A stretch of 64,000 bases of DNA, from contig DPPB01000029.1 of NCBI GenBank assembly GCA_003539495.1, positions 1-64,000 on the forward strand, read 5' to 3'. Positions 43,754 to 53,268 of the stretch are shown one piece after another. The notes beneath the pieces were generated by a model. It made no database searches, was not told where the DNA came from, and saw nothing but the letters and a program-made list of their open reading frames with translations. Origin of the DNA: Oscillibacter sp. (GTDB taxonomy: Bacteria > Bacillota > Clostridia > Oscillospirales > Oscillospiraceae). A program made the position numbers and the translations under genes. Position 1 is the first letter of the stretch. Every line of letters begins with the position of its first letter.

Positions 43754-45922
43754 ATGGATATCATTTATGCCCTTGCGCAAGAACTGAACGTAAATGAAAA
43801 ATATGTGGAAAATGTGGTGCAGCTGTTGGATGAGGGGAACACCATTCCCTTCATTGCCCGCTACCGCAAGGAGCTCCACGGCGCCATGGACGACACCATC
43901 CTGCGCACTCTGGAGGAGCGGCTGCAGTATCTGCGCAATCTGGAGGAGCGCCGCGCGGCGGTAAAAAAGTCTATCGTCGACCAGGGCAAGCTGACGGAGG
44001 AGCTGGCTGCCGCCATCGACAGCGCCAAGACCCTGGCGGAGGTGGAGGATCTCTACCGCCCCTATAAGCAAAAGCGCCGCACCCGGGCCACCGTGGCACG
44101 GGAAAAAGGACTGGAGCCCTTGGCAGCCTTGCTGTTTGCCCAGGAGCGGGATTGCCCCCGGCCGGAGGATGCCGCTCGGGAATTTCTCGCCCCGGAAAAG
44201 AGTGTGGACACCGTGACCGACGCTCTTCAGGGCGCGTCGGACATCATTGCCGAGCAAATCTCCGATGATGCTGATATCCGCAAGGCGCTGCGCGGCCTGC
44301 TGAGCCGGCAGGGCCGGCTTGCCTGCTGTGCGGCCACGGAGGAGGACAGCGTGTACCGCCTGTATTATGATTTTGAGCAGGCTCTTTCCAGGCTCCAGGG
44401 ACACCAGATTTTGGCCATCAACCGGGGCGAGAAGGAGGGCGTGCTGAAGGTTTCCGTCACCCTGGATCGAGACCGGTCGCTGCCCCTGCTGCGCCGGGCG
44501 GTGGTGAAGCCCGGCTCTCCGGCGATGGAATTTATCAAGTCCGCCGCCGAGGACGCCTACGACCGACTGATCTTCCCCTCCCTGGAGCGGGAAGCCCGCA
44601 GCCTGCTGACTGAACAGGCAAACGAGGGGGCCATCGGGCAGTTCGCTTTGAACCTGAAGCCGCTGCTTATGCAGCCGCCTGTCAAGGGCAAGGTCACCAT
44701 GGGCTTGGATCCGGGCTACCGCATGGGCTGCAAGGTGGCCGTGGTGGACGGGACGGGCAAGGTGTTGGACACTGCGGTGGTATATCCCACCTATGGAGAG
44801 CGGCAGGAACGGGAGGCCATCGCCGTCCTGGCAGGGCTCATCACTAAGCACGGCGTGGAAAATATTGCCATCGGCAACGGTACAGCCAGCCGGGAGACGG
44901 AGCAAATGGCTGTAAAGCTCATCCGTCAGGTAAACGAAGCCGGCGCCCATGTCAGCTATATGATCGTTTCTGAGGCCGGAGCCTCTGTGTATTCCGCCAG
45001 CAAGCTGGCCGCCGAGGAGTTCCCCCAGTTTGATGTGAATCTGCGCTCGGCGGTGTCCATTGCCCGCCGGCTGCAGGATCCTCTGGCCGAGCTGGTAAAG
45101 ATCGACCCCAAGGCCATCGGCGTGGGCCAGTATCAGCACGATATGCCTCCCAAGCAGTTGGACGAGGCTCTGGGCGGCGTGGTGGAGGATTGCGTCAATG
45201 CCGTAGGTGTGGACATCAACACCGCCTCCCCGTCCCTGCTGCAGCGAGTGGCCGGGCTCAACGGCACTACCGCGAAAAATGTGGTGGCCTACCGGGAGGA
45301 AAACGGCCCCTTTACCTCCCGCGCCCAAATCAAGAAGGTGCCCAAGCTGGGCCCCAAGGCCTTCCAGCAGTGTGCGGGCTTTTTGCGTGTGCCGGAGAGC
45401 AAGAGCGTCCTGGATAACACCGCCGTCCACCCGGAGAGCTACGACGCCGCCAAGGCGCTGCTGGAGCTGATGGGCTACACCTTGACCGATGTGAAGGCGG
45501 AGAAGCTGTCGGACCTTCCTGCCCGGCTCAAGGCCTATGGTGAGGCGAAGGCCGCCGCTGCCGTGGGTACAGGCGTCCCCACTCTGCGGGATATCACCGC
45601 CGAGCTGCTGAAGCCCGGCCGGGATGTCCGGGATGAGCTGCCCCAGCCCATCCTGCGCACCGACGTCATGGAGATGAAGGACCTCAAGCCCGGCATGATC
45701 CTCACCGGCACCGTCCGCAATGTCATTGATTTCGGCGCCTTTGTGGACATCGGTGTCCACCAGGACGGCCTGGTGCATATCTCGCAGATCTCAAGTAAAT
45801 TCATCAAGCACCCCTCGGAGGTGCTGACCGTGGGCGATGTGGTAAAGGTTGTTGTATTGGATGTGGATGAAAAGAAAAATCGTATCGGCCTGAGCATCAA
45901 GCAGGCAAAGGACAGGGAATGA
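43754..45922 (+). CDS. tex: Tex-type RNA-binding transcription accessory protein
   Basis: A 722-residue cytoplasmic nucleic-acid-binding protein. It has the full Tex layout: N-terminal helical region with NTIPFIARYRKELHG, YqgF-like RNase H domain (GLDPGYRMGCKVAVVDGTG, about residue 317), helix-hairpin-helix domain (VGVDINTASPSLLQRVAGL) and a C-terminal S1 domain (GMILTGTVRNVIDFGAFVDI). It is conserved in most bacteria and affects transcription and toxin genes in some. Single gene with own promoter and terminator. Confidence 0.95.
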   Translation: MDIIYALAQELNVNEKYVENVVQLLDEGNTIPFIARYRKELHGAMDDTILRTLEERLQYLRNLEERRAAVKKSIVDQGKLTEELAAAIDSAKTLAEVEDLYRPYKQKRRTRATVAREKGLEPLAALLFAQERDCPRPEDAAREFLAPEKSVDTVTDALQGASDIIAEQISDDADIRKALRGLLSRQGRLACCAATEEDSVYRLYYDFEQALSRLQGHQILAINRGEKEGVLKVSVTLDRDRSLPLLRRAVVKPGSPAMEFIKSAAEDAYDRLIFPSLEREARSLLTEQANEGAIGQFALNLKPLLMQPPVKGKVTMGLDPGYRMGCKVAVVDGTGKVLDTAVVYPTYGERQEREAIAVLAGLITKHGVENIAIGNGTASRETEQMAVKLIRQVNEAGAHVSYMIVSEAGASVYSASKLAAEEFPQFDVNLRSAVSIARRLQDPLAELVKIDPKAIGVGQYQHDMPPKQLDEALGGVVEDCVNAVGVDINTASPSLLQRVAGLNGTTAKNVVAYREENGPFTSRAQIKKVPKLGPKAFQQCAGFLRVPESKSVLDNTAVHPESYDAAKALLELMGYTLTDVKAEKLSDLPARLKAYGEAKAAAAVGTGVPTLRDITAELLKPGRDVRDELPQPILRTDVMEMKDLKPGMILTGTVRNVIDFGAFVDIGVHQDGLVHISQISSKFIKHPSEVLTVGDVVKVVVLDVDEKKNRIGLSIKQAKDRE

Positions 45923-45986
45923 TCCTTAGCGCCCCGACAGAAAAGGGGGCGAGTATCCAATCTTTCAATATGTGACCGCTGATCGT

Positions 45987-46033
45987 AAAAAACGCAGGGT
46001 GGGGAGTGAAACGCTCTCCATCCTGCGTTTTTA
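45987..46033 (+). terminator. Terminator after tex
   Basis: AAAAACGCAGG..GGGGAG pairs with CTCTCC..CCTGCGTTTTT, with A and T runs, so it can act both ways. Confidence 0.75.
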
Positions 46034-46501
46034 AATGACACCTGAATCGGAAGGGGCGCTTCCCATAACGCATCCCTTCCGGAGGTTGTACGCAGACGAT
46101 TTATCCTTCCTTTATAAACGCCATAGTACGCAGATGCTTTTCTGCACGTCATTGCGGATTACGCAGATGGGACACTATAACGCTCCCGTTCGGCAGAGAG
46201 ACCGCCATCACGCAGATCGCGGAGGAGGCAAGGGCCGCCGGAGCAGCCTTCAGAACCTGTTTTCTACCAAGGATGCGGTGACGCCGGATCTGAACCACCG
46301 CGTGCCGGAGATTGTCGGCCGCATGACCCTGAAGCAGGGCAAGATGAGAAGGCAATGCTGACAGATCGGCCGGGTAAAACCGGCTCAGTATCAGCCTTCG
46401 TGTATTTGTTGCCCATGGCTTGGCATATTTTTTGCTATGTGATTGTGCATTTCGACAGAAAAATGTGAAATATTTTGGTAACTTATCCCTGAGGAATGGC
46501 T
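46034..46501. other. Gap before the LacI gene, no credible gene
   Basis: A frame at 46035-46361 (108 residues) has no RBS, no known domain and uneven codon use. A different frame over 46187-46270 reads GRETAITQIAEEARAAG, so this may be an old decayed gene. I do not call a CDS. Confidence 0.35.
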
Positions 46502-46530
46502 TTGACATTTATCACGAAAGCTGGTAGAAT
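46502..46530 (+). promoter_or_regulatory. Promoter of the LacI gene
   Basis: TTGACA (46502-46507) and TAGAAT (46525-46530), 17-base spacer. Confidence 0.7.
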
Positions 46531-46541
46531 AAAGAAAAAGT

Positions 46542-46567
46542 GGAAACGATACCGGAAAGGTTACCGG
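46542..46567 (+). promoter_or_regulatory. Candidate LacI operator (tandem half-sites)
   Basis: GGAAACGATACCGG (46542-46555) is followed by GGAAAGGTTACCGG (46554-46567), matching at 11 of 14 places. The repeat lies right at the expected transcript start, where a repressor would block its own gene. Confidence 0.45.
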
Positions 46568-46604
46568 AACCGAGTTTTTATATTCTGCACCGGGAGGCTG
46601 CCCC

Positions 46605-47618
46605 ATGACCATTAAAGATATTGCCAGACTCAGCGGCGTTGGCGTGAGCACGGTGTCCCGCGTTCTCAACGACCGCCCCGATGTGAGCGAGGAGAGCCGC
46701 CGCCGCGTGCTGCAGGTCATTGCCGAATACAACTACCTGCCCAACAATTCCGCTCGAAGCCTTGTGCGCACGAAGTCAGATGCCGTCGGCCTGGTGGTGC
46801 GCGGTGTGCAGAACCCCTTTTATACCGGCATTATCCGTGCCATTGAGCGGGATTTGGATGCGGCGGATTGTACCATGGTCATGCGGCAGATTGGCTCCTG
46901 CGAGGACGAGATCAAGTGCGGCGCCATGATGGAGCGGGAAAAGCGCCTGCAGGGCATCATTTTTCTCGGCGGCCGGTCGGATTACAGCCCGGCGGATACG
47001 GCCCTGCTCAATGTTCCCTTTGTCTGCTGCTCCTATACCAATACCTATGGGACCCTGGATCCCACAAAATACTCCTCCGTCTCCATTGCTGATGAGCAGG
47101 AGGCCTACCGCGCCGTGATGGATCTGGCACAAAAGGGCCATCGCCGCATTGCGGCTCTGTCCACGGATCCCCGGGATTGGTCCATTGCCCAGCTGCGCTG
47201 CTCCGGCTATGCCCGCGCCCTGCACGATCTGGGTCTGAGCCTCGAGGACGGGGAGATTATCCGCGCGGACGATTTCGCCATTGAATCCGCTTACCGCGCA
47301 GTGACCGAGCGGCTCAAACGCCCGGCAGACTTTACAGCCATCTTTGCCATCTCGGATGATATGGCCATTGGCGCCATGCGGGCCCTGCGGGAGAGCGGAC
47401 GCTCCATTCCTGAGGATTGCTCCATCATTGCCATTGATGGCCTGACGGTTTCTGAGTATATTTATCCTATGCTGACCACGCTTTGCCAGCCCACCGATGA
47501 AATGGGCGCCAAAAGCGTGGAGATTCTGATGAGTGTCATTCACGGCGGTACCCATCGGCACCAGATCCTGCCCACCACGCTGCGCGCCGGCCAGTCTGTG
47601 CGCGACCTGACCCAGTGA
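46605..47618 (+). CDS. LacI family transcriptional regulator (maltodextrin operon)
   Basis: A 337-residue repressor. The N-terminal LacI helix-turn-helix is exact in pattern: MTIKDIARLSGVGVSTVSRV and hinge helix PNNSARSLVR. The C-terminal part is a periplasmic-binding-protein fold for a sugar effector (GHRRIAALS, FTAIFAISDDMAIGAMRALR). It sits at the head of a maltodextrin uptake operon and most likely represses it until a maltose-type sugar binds. Repeats that may be operators lie before it and before the next gene. Confidence 0.9.
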   Translation: MTIKDIARLSGVGVSTVSRVLNDRPDVSEESRRRVLQVIAEYNYLPNNSARSLVRTKSDAVGLVVRGVQNPFYTGIIRAIERDLDAADCTMVMRQIGSCEDEIKCGAMMEREKRLQGIIFLGGRSDYSPADTALLNVPFVCCSYTNTYGTLDPTKYSSVSIADEQEAYRAVMDLAQKGHRRIAALSTDPRDWSIAQLRCSGYARALHDLGLSLEDGEIIRADDFAIESAYRAVTERLKRPADFTAIFAISDDMAIGAMRALRESGRSIPEDCSIIAIDGLTVSEYIYPMLTTLCQPTDEMGAKSVEILMSVIHGGTHRHQILPTTLRAGQSVRDLTQ

Positions 47619-47642
47619 TTTTCCCGCGTAAACGCGTGAAAA
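47619..47642 (+). promoter_or_regulatory. Palindrome before the sugar-binding protein gene
   Basis: TTTTCCCGCG (47619-47628) and CGCGTGAAAA (47633-47642) pair at 9 of 10 places around TAAA. It can be a LacI operator or a weak hairpin. It starts immediately after the lacI stop, 20 bases before the next start codon. Confidence 0.5.
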
Positions 47643-47661
47643 TAAATAAGAAACAAGGAGA

Positions 47662-48972
47662 ATGATGAAGATGAAAATGAAGAAGTTCCTATCGCTTATT
47701 CTCGCGCTCGTCATGGCTTTTGCTCTGGTCGCCTGTGGCCAGAAGCAGGGCGGATCCGGCCGTGTGTTCTGGCTGAATTTCAAGCCCGAAGCTGACACCA
47801 CCCTCCAGAAGGTCGCCGCCATGTATACCGAGAAGACCGGCGTTCCTGTCACCGTCCAGACAGCTGCCTCCGGCACGTACAATGAGACCCTGACCTCCGC
47901 CATGGATAAGGAGGCTCCTCCCACGCTGTTCGTTGTGGGCAACCAGGCCGCTGTGGGCACCTGGGGCGACTACTGCTATGATCTGAAGGATACCAAGGTC
48001 GCCGGTGAGCTGAGCACCGATGCCTATAACCTGTATGACGACAGCGGCAAGCTCTGCTCCATTGGCTATTGCTATGAGTGCTACGGCATCATCGTCAATA
48101 AGGATCTGCTGCAGAAGGCCGGCTATGAGCTATCCGACATCAAGAATTTTGAGACTCTCAAGGCTATTGCCGAGGATATCCACAGCCGCGCTGCGGAGCT
48201 GGGCTTTGATGCCTTCACCTCCTCCTCTATGAGCAGTGATTCCAGCTGGCGCTTCACCGGCCACCTGGCCAATCTCGAGTATTACTATGAGTCTGTGGAT
48301 GATCCCGCTGCTTGGAAGACCTGCCCCGCCAGCATCAAGGGCACCTATATGCAGAACTACAAGAACCTGTGGGATCTGTACATCAGCAACAGCGCTGTGG
48401 ATCCCTCCGCCCTGGCTGCCGGCGGCTATGACGCTGAGGCCGAGTTCGGCAAGGAGCAGGCTGTGTTCTATCAGAACGGTTCCTGGGAGTGGGCTGCTCT
48501 GACCGGCACTGAGGCTAATCAGTATGGCCTGGACAACCTCTCCATGATCCCCTTCTACTGCGGTGTTGCCGGCGAGGAGAAGGCTGGCCTGAATTGCGGT
48601 ACCGAGAACTGCTGGGCCGTGAACGCCAAGGCTTCCGAGGCGGACATCCAGGCCACGCTGGACTTCATGTACTGGCTGGTCACCGATGCCGAGGCCTCTC
48701 AGATGCTGGTGAGCGAGCTGGGTATCCTGCCCTATAAGCAGGCTGCCAAGACCGCTAACGGCTTCCTGGGCGATGCTGACGCCTACACCGCTGCCGGCAA
48801 CTACGTCATGCCTTGGGTCACCAACTTCCAGCCCAATGTGGACGCTTATCGTGACGGTATTGTCTCCGCTATGAACAAGTATGACGCCGATCGTACCGAC
48901 GCCAACTGGGAGCTGGTCAAGACGGCCTTCGTGGATGGCTGGGCTACCCAGTATGCCGCTGCCAACGGCTAA
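47662..48972 (+). CDS. Sugar ABC transporter substrate-binding lipoprotein
   Basis: A 436-residue extracellular solute-binding protein (family 1). The signal peptide ends in a lipobox (FALVAC, Cys 25), so it is lipid-anchored on the outer face of the membrane. The mature part has the maltodextrin-binding pattern (KVAAMYTEKTGVPVTVQTAA, QAAVGTWGDYCYD, NGSWEWAALTG). Several in-frame ATGs follow AAGGAG; 47665 or 47671 fit the spacing as well. It delivers sugar to the two permeases encoded next. C- and T-ending codons suggest high expression. Confidence 0.9.
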   Translation: MMKMKMKKFLSLILALVMAFALVACGQKQGGSGRVFWLNFKPEADTTLQKVAAMYTEKTGVPVTVQTAASGTYNETLTSAMDKEAPPTLFVVGNQAAVGTWGDYCYDLKDTKVAGELSTDAYNLYDDSGKLCSIGYCYECYGIIVNKDLLQKAGYELSDIKNFETLKAIAEDIHSRAAELGFDAFTSSSMSSDSSWRFTGHLANLEYYYESVDDPAAWKTCPASIKGTYMQNYKNLWDLYISNSAVDPSALAAGGYDAEAEFGKEQAVFYQNGSWEWAALTGTEANQYGLDNLSMIPFYCGVAGEEKAGLNCGTENCWAVNAKASEADIQATLDFMYWLVTDAEASQMLVSELGILPYKQAAKTANGFLGDADAYTAAGNYVMPWVTNFQPNVDAYRDGIVSAMNKYDADRTDANWELVKTAFVDGWATQYAAANG

Positions 48973-49091
48973 TTTGGATCAAAACCGGATACCCTAAAGC
49001 AAGCAAGGAGGGGCGGGCTTTCGCCCGCCTCTCCCGTTCTATCACGGCAGAGACCGCAGGAGGTCTGCGCTGTGCAACAATCTATTTTTTG

Positions 49092-50021
49092 ATGGGAGTG
49101 ATCGATTTGAAGCGCAAGAAAGGCTCTGCACCGGTCAGCCGGGCGCTGATCCGCCGCCCGCTTCGGCGCTGGTTCCCACTTTTTATGGGGCCCGTGGTCT
49201 GCGCTTTTATTATCGGATTTGTCTATCCGTTCTGTAAAGGCGTATATCTGTCCTTCTGTAAGTTTAAAACGACTTCGGACGCGGAGTTCATCGGCCTGGG
49301 GAACTATGTCAAGGCACTGCAGGATGCCAGCTTTATGCATTCCTTCTGGTATACGGGCCTGTTCGCGCTGGTGACGCTGGTTTTCATCAATGTACTGGCC
49401 TTCGCCGCAGCCTATGCCCTCACCCAGGGCATTAAGGGCAGCAGCCTGTTCCGCACGGTGTTCTTCATGCCCAACCTCATCGGCGGCATCGTGCTGGGCT
49501 ATGTGTGGTCCATGATCTTTGACGGTATTCTCACCCGTTATAATACCTCCATTCTTCTGGAGACGAAGTACGGCTTCTGGGGCCTTGTGATCCTCATGTG
49601 CTGGCAGCAGATCGGCTATATGATGATTATTTATATCGCCGGCCTGCAGGCTGTCCCGGATGATATGCTGGAGGCGGCCAAGATCGATGGCGCCAGCCGC
49701 TGGCAGACCCTTTGGCGGGTCACCATCCCTAACGTGATGCCCTCCATCACCATCTGCACCTTCCTCACCCTTACCAATAGCTTCAAGCTCTTCGATCAGA
49801 ACCTGGCCCTTACCGGCGGCCAGCCCTTCCTGATTCAATCCGACGGCTCCGCCATCAAGACTACAGAGATGCTGGCGCTAAATATCTATAACACATTCTA
49901 CGGGCAGAATGTCTATGCCCGCGGCACCGCCCAGGCCAAGGCTGTGATCTTCTTCCTGCTGGTTGCCGCCATCGGCCTCATTCAGCTCCATGCCACCCGC
50001 AAAAAGGAGGTGCAGCAGTAA
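49092..50021 (+). CDS. Sugar ABC transporter permease, MalF type
   Basis: Inner-membrane permease of about 309 residues with six helices. The EAA loop that contacts the ATPase is EAAKIDGASRWQTLWRVTIP. The start is uncertain: ATG 49092 has no RBS, while TTG 49107 lies after GGGAG and would remove five residues. The end overlaps the next gene by one base (TAATG), so the two permeases are coupled. No ATPase gene is in the operon; a shared MsmX-type ATPase from elsewhere is expected. Confidence 0.88.
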   Translation: MGVIDLKRKKGSAPVSRALIRRPLRRWFPLFMGPVVCAFIIGFVYPFCKGVYLSFCKFKTTSDAEFIGLGNYVKALQDASFMHSFWYTGLFALVTLVFINVLAFAAAYALTQGIKGSSLFRTVFFMPNLIGGIVLGYVWSMIFDGILTRYNTSILLETKYGFWGLVILMCWQQIGYMMIIYIAGLQAVPDDMLEAAKIDGASRWQTLWRVTIPNVMPSITICTFLTLTNSFKLFDQNLALTGGQPFLIQSDGSAIKTTEMLALNIYNTFYGQNVYARGTAQAKAVIFFLLVAAIGLIQLHATRKKEVQQ

Positions 50022-50920
50022 TGAAAGGTACCCTTACCGCCGAACGACGCCGCAAATTGGTTTTGTCCATTGTGCTGGCGGTTATCTGCATCATCTATGT
50101 GTTGCCCATCTTCATGGTGGTGCTCAACTCCTTCAAGCTCAATACCTACGTCAAGACCGATACCTTTGCCTTTCCCAATGGGGAGAGCTTTGCCGGCTGG
50201 GCCAACTATATCAAGGGCATGACCTTCGGTAACTATCCCTTCTGGAAATCCGCATTTTACAGCTTGTTCATCACCGTGGTCTCCTCGGCGCTGATTTTGC
50301 TGTGTACCTCTATGGCGGCCTGGTATATCGCCCGGGTGGACAGCAAGCTCTGCCGCATCATCTATTACCTGTGTGTCTTTTCCATGGTCGTCCCATTCCA
50401 GATGGTCATGTTTACCCTATCTAAGACGGCCGACCGGGTCAAGATCCCGTTCTTCAACTTTGCTGACATGGCCTTTGACAAGGTGGCCCTCAATACCCCC
50501 TGGACCATTCCCATCATCTATCTTGGCTTCGGCGCGGGCCTTGCCATCTTCATGTTTGTTGGCTTTGTAAAGTCTATCCCCCTGGAGATTGAGGAGGCCG
50601 CCTCCATAGACGGCTGCGGTCCGCTGCGCACCTATTTTTCCGTGGTGTTCCCCATGCTGCGGCCTACCATGATCTCCGTGGGCATTTTGGAGATTATGTG
50701 GGTCTGGAACGACTATCTGCTGCCCTACCTCGTGTTGGACAGCACCAAGTATTTTACCATTCCCATCCACATCCAGTACCTCAAGGGCAGCTACGGCACG
50801 GTAGACCTGGGCGCGACCATGGCGCTCATTTTCCTGAGCATTCTCCCTGTCATTATTTTCTATCTTTGCTGCCAGAAATATATCATTAAGGGCGTCGCTG
50901 CCGGCGCCGTGAAAGGCTGA
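50021..50920 (+). CDS. Sugar ABC transporter permease, MalG type
   Basis: A 299-residue permease with six helices, partner of the MalF-type subunit. The EAA loop reads EIEEAASIDGCGPLRTYFSV. AAAGGAGG lies 9 bases before ATG 50021, inside the previous gene. The usual MalG C-terminal end is intact. malQ follows after five bases. Confidence 0.9.
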   Translation: MKGTLTAERRRKLVLSIVLAVICIIYVLPIFMVVLNSFKLNTYVKTDTFAFPNGESFAGWANYIKGMTFGNYPFWKSAFYSLFITVVSSALILLCTSMAAWYIARVDSKLCRIIYYLCVFSMVVPFQMVMFTLSKTADRVKIPFFNFADMAFDKVALNTPWTIPIIYLGFGAGLAIFMFVGFVKSIPLEIEEAASIDGCGPLRTYFSVVFPMLRPTMISVGILEIMWVWNDYLLPYLVLDSTKYFTIPIHIQYLKGSYGTVDLGATMALIFLSILPVIIFYLCCQKYIIKGVAAGAVKG

Positions 50921-50925
50921 CTCAT

Positions 50926-52407
50926 ATGGATCGTTCCGCTGGCATTCTGATGCCAATTTCCTCCCTCCCTTCGCCATACGGCATCGGGACCTTTGGCAAA
51001 GCGGCGTATCGCTTTGCGGATTTTCTTCACGAGGCAGGGCAGAAATACTGGCAGCTTCTGCCCCTTGGCCCTACCAGCTATGGGGATTCCCCCTACCAAG
51101 CCTTTTCTACCTTTGCAGGCAACCCCTACTTCATCGACCTGGACACCCTCATCGCAGATGACCTCCTGACCCAAACGGAGGTGGACGCCTGCGCTTGGGG
51201 GACGGAGCCGCGCTATGTGGACTACGGCAAGATATATGAGAGTCGATTCGCCCTGCTGGAAAAGGCCAAGGCCCGGGGCTGGAGCCGTGACCGGGAGGCG
51301 GTGGCGGCCTTCGAGGCGGAAAATGCCCGCTGGCTGCCGGATTATGCCCTGTTCATGGCGCTCAAACGCCGCTTTGGCATGAAGTCCTGGACGGAGTGGC
51401 CCGATGAGGGCGCCCGGCTGCACACTCCGGAAGCTGTTGCGCGCTACCGCATGGAGCTGCGGGAGGATGTGGAGCTGTTCACCTATATTCAGTTCCTGTT
51501 CTTCCGCCAGTGGAGCGCCCTCAAGCACTATATCAACGGCCTGGGTATTCGCATCATCGGCGATATCCCCATCTATGTGGCTATGGACTCCTCGGATGTT
51601 TGGAGCGAGCCGGAGAATTTCCAGTTGGACGAGAACAAAAAGCCCACAGAGGTTTCCGGTGTCCCGCCGGACTATTTCAGCGCAGACGGCCAGCTCTGGG
51701 GCAATCCCTTGTACGACTATGAGGCCATGCGTAAAAACGGCTTTGAGTGGTGGATCCGCCGCATCGGCGGTGCCACGAAGCTCTACGATGTTATTCGTAT
51801 CGACCATTTTCGCGGCTTTGAGAGCTATTGGTCGGTGCCCTTTGGCAAGATCACTGCGAAGGACGGCCACTGGGTCAAGGGCCCCGGCATGTCCCTGGTG
51901 GGGGTGCTGACCGGTTGGTTCCACGATATTGAGTTCATTGCCGAGGACCTGGGCTTTCCCACGCCGGAGGTTACGCAGCTGCTGGCCGATTCCCGGTTGC
52001 CGGGCATGAAGGTGCTGGAATTTGCCTTTGACTCCCGGGACACCAGCAGCTATCTGCCCCATAGCTACGGCGAAAACTGCGTCTGCTATACCGGCACTCA
52101 TGATAACGCTCCCCTGGCCCTTTGGCGCACGGAGGCGGATCGGGAGGATGTCGCCTTTGCCGCACAGTATCTGGGCCTGAATGAGCGGGAGGGCTTTAAC
52201 CGCGGCATCATCCGTGGCGGCATGGGCTCGGTTGCGAAGCTGTTTGTTGCACAGATGCAGGATTGGCTGGACCTCGGGCCGGGCCACCGCATGAACGTCC
52301 CCGGTACCAGCTGCGGCAACTGGAAGTGGCGTATGCTGCCCGGGGAGGCGAGCCAAAGCCTTGCCAGCAGCATCCACGAGATGACCCGCATCTATGGCCG
52401 CCTTTGA
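50926..52407 (+). CDS. malQ: 4-alpha-glucanotransferase (amylomaltase)
   Basis: A 493-residue GH77 enzyme that transfers alpha-1,4-glucan pieces and turns imported maltodextrins into forms that phosphorylase can use. The start SAGILMPISSLPSPYGIG is typical. Catalytic residues lie in VIRIDHFRGFESYW (nucleophile Asp), IAEDLGFPTPEV (acid Glu) and YTGTHDNAP (third Asp). It is cytoplasmic and last in the LacI-controlled operon, five bases after the permease. Confidence 0.95.
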   Translation: MDRSAGILMPISSLPSPYGIGTFGKAAYRFADFLHEAGQKYWQLLPLGPTSYGDSPYQAFSTFAGNPYFIDLDTLIADDLLTQTEVDACAWGTEPRYVDYGKIYESRFALLEKAKARGWSRDREAVAAFEAENARWLPDYALFMALKRRFGMKSWTEWPDEGARLHTPEAVARYRMELREDVELFTYIQFLFFRQWSALKHYINGLGIRIIGDIPIYVAMDSSDVWSEPENFQLDENKKPTEVSGVPPDYFSADGQLWGNPLYDYEAMRKNGFEWWIRRIGGATKLYDVIRIDHFRGFESYWSVPFGKITAKDGHWVKGPGMSLVGVLTGWFHDIEFIAEDLGFPTPEVTQLLADSRLPGMKVLEFAFDSRDTSSYLPHSYGENCVCYTGTHDNAPLALWRTEADREDVAFAAQYLGLNEREGFNRGIIRGGMGSVAKLFVAQMQDWLDLGPGHRMNVPGTSCGNWKWRMLPGEASQSLASSIHEMTRIYGRL

Positions 52408-52435
52408 TAAAGCCCATAAGGCTCATAAAGCATTA

Positions 52436-52468
52436 AGCAGCCAACGCCTATGGCGTTGGCTGCTTTTT
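52436..52468 (+). terminator. Terminator of the maltodextrin operon
   Basis: AGCAGCCAACGCC pairs with GGCGTTGGCTGCT around TAT, then TTTT. The rest of the gap (52469-52689) shows no gene. Confidence 0.85.
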
Positions 52469-52689
52469 CAGCAGGGGATACAGAGGGAAGATATTTCAGC
52501 TTTGTTTTGCCGGGTATCAGGTGCGCTGCACCTGGCCATCGACCTCCGGGTGGGGCAGCTATCTGCAGCGGCGGCCCATCATAGGTTATAAACAAAAAGT
52601 TAAATAATGAATCATAGCGGTACCGCATGGGACGACGCAGCTTGCCATTGCCTACAGGGGCTGTTCTGCACCTCCTATTAAGGAGAATA

Positions 52690-53268
52690 CTATGCCGCTG
52701 CACATCGGACGATGAGAAAAGCTCCATTTTTTTTCACAAACAGGGTAAGCGCGCTCTCTGAGTCAGCCAAGGTTTCGGCTTTGGCATTATCAGCGTGGCG
52801 AATTTTATGCACCGTATACCGGAATACCCTTCCGGTCATGTCGGTGAAGGTAAGCTCCTCCCCGGCGTCCAGCTGATCGATAAAATCGAAATTGCCATCC
52901 TCACTGCGTCCTCCCACGATCAGCGTACCGTCATACACGCTGCCCATAAACCTGGCTGGACGAAAGCTCTGCTCGGAGCTGTCCCATTCTGCGCTTACTG
53001 GCAGCTTAATGCCTCGGCCCGGGAGCTCCAGCAGGCCGATTACATCAATTCCGTCGATCTCCACGGCAGCCATGGCGCTGTCAGCGCGATTTTCGATAAC
53101 ACCCGCTGAGCGCTCCGGCAGAGCTGCTTCGATTTTTTCAATCAGAGAGGGAATGTCAGCTGCCCTTTGCTTATCCTGCGCCTGTCGCACGACGAATAAT
53201 ATCGCCGCAGCGCCCAGCAGCAAAACGCCCAGCGTAACAAGAAGGATGGAAAGCCCTTTACTTCGCAC
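52690..53268 (-). CDS. Sortase-like protein lacking catalytic His and Cys
   Basis: A 192-residue membrane-anchored protein (TM about 7-27) with a sortase fold, nearest to class B/D. The strand LLELPGRGIKLPVSAEWD, then RFMGSVYDGTLIVGG and FDFIDQLDAGEELTFTDMTG follow the family order. Where active enzymes have GH, this has G119-G120-R121, and where they have TLxTC, this has TLFVK (175-179). The final Arg (VRC, R188) is kept. It is therefore probably inactive as a transpeptidase. It overlaps the basal pilin gene by 11 bases, so it belongs to the pilus operon; a chaperone or anchoring role is possible. Confidence 0.75.
   Translation of the reverse strand: MRSKGLSILLVTLGVLLLGAAAILFVVRQAQDKQRAADIPSLIEKIEAALPERSAGVIENRADSAMAAVEIDGIDVIGLLELPGRGIKLPVSAEWDSSEQSFRPARFMGSVYDGTLIVGGRSEDGNFDFIDQLDAGEELTFTDMTGRVFRYTVHKIRHADNAKAETLADSESALTLFVKKNGAFLIVRCAAA

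Noticed and set aside
43721..45778. 685-codon minus-strand frame opposite tex
   Set aside because: Antisense shadow of a well-conserved gene; composition is typical of reverse reading of GC-rich codons.
46035..46361. 108-codon frame before the LacI gene
   Set aside because: No RBS, no known domain, and another frame in the same stretch looks equally coding-like, so at most a decayed remnant.
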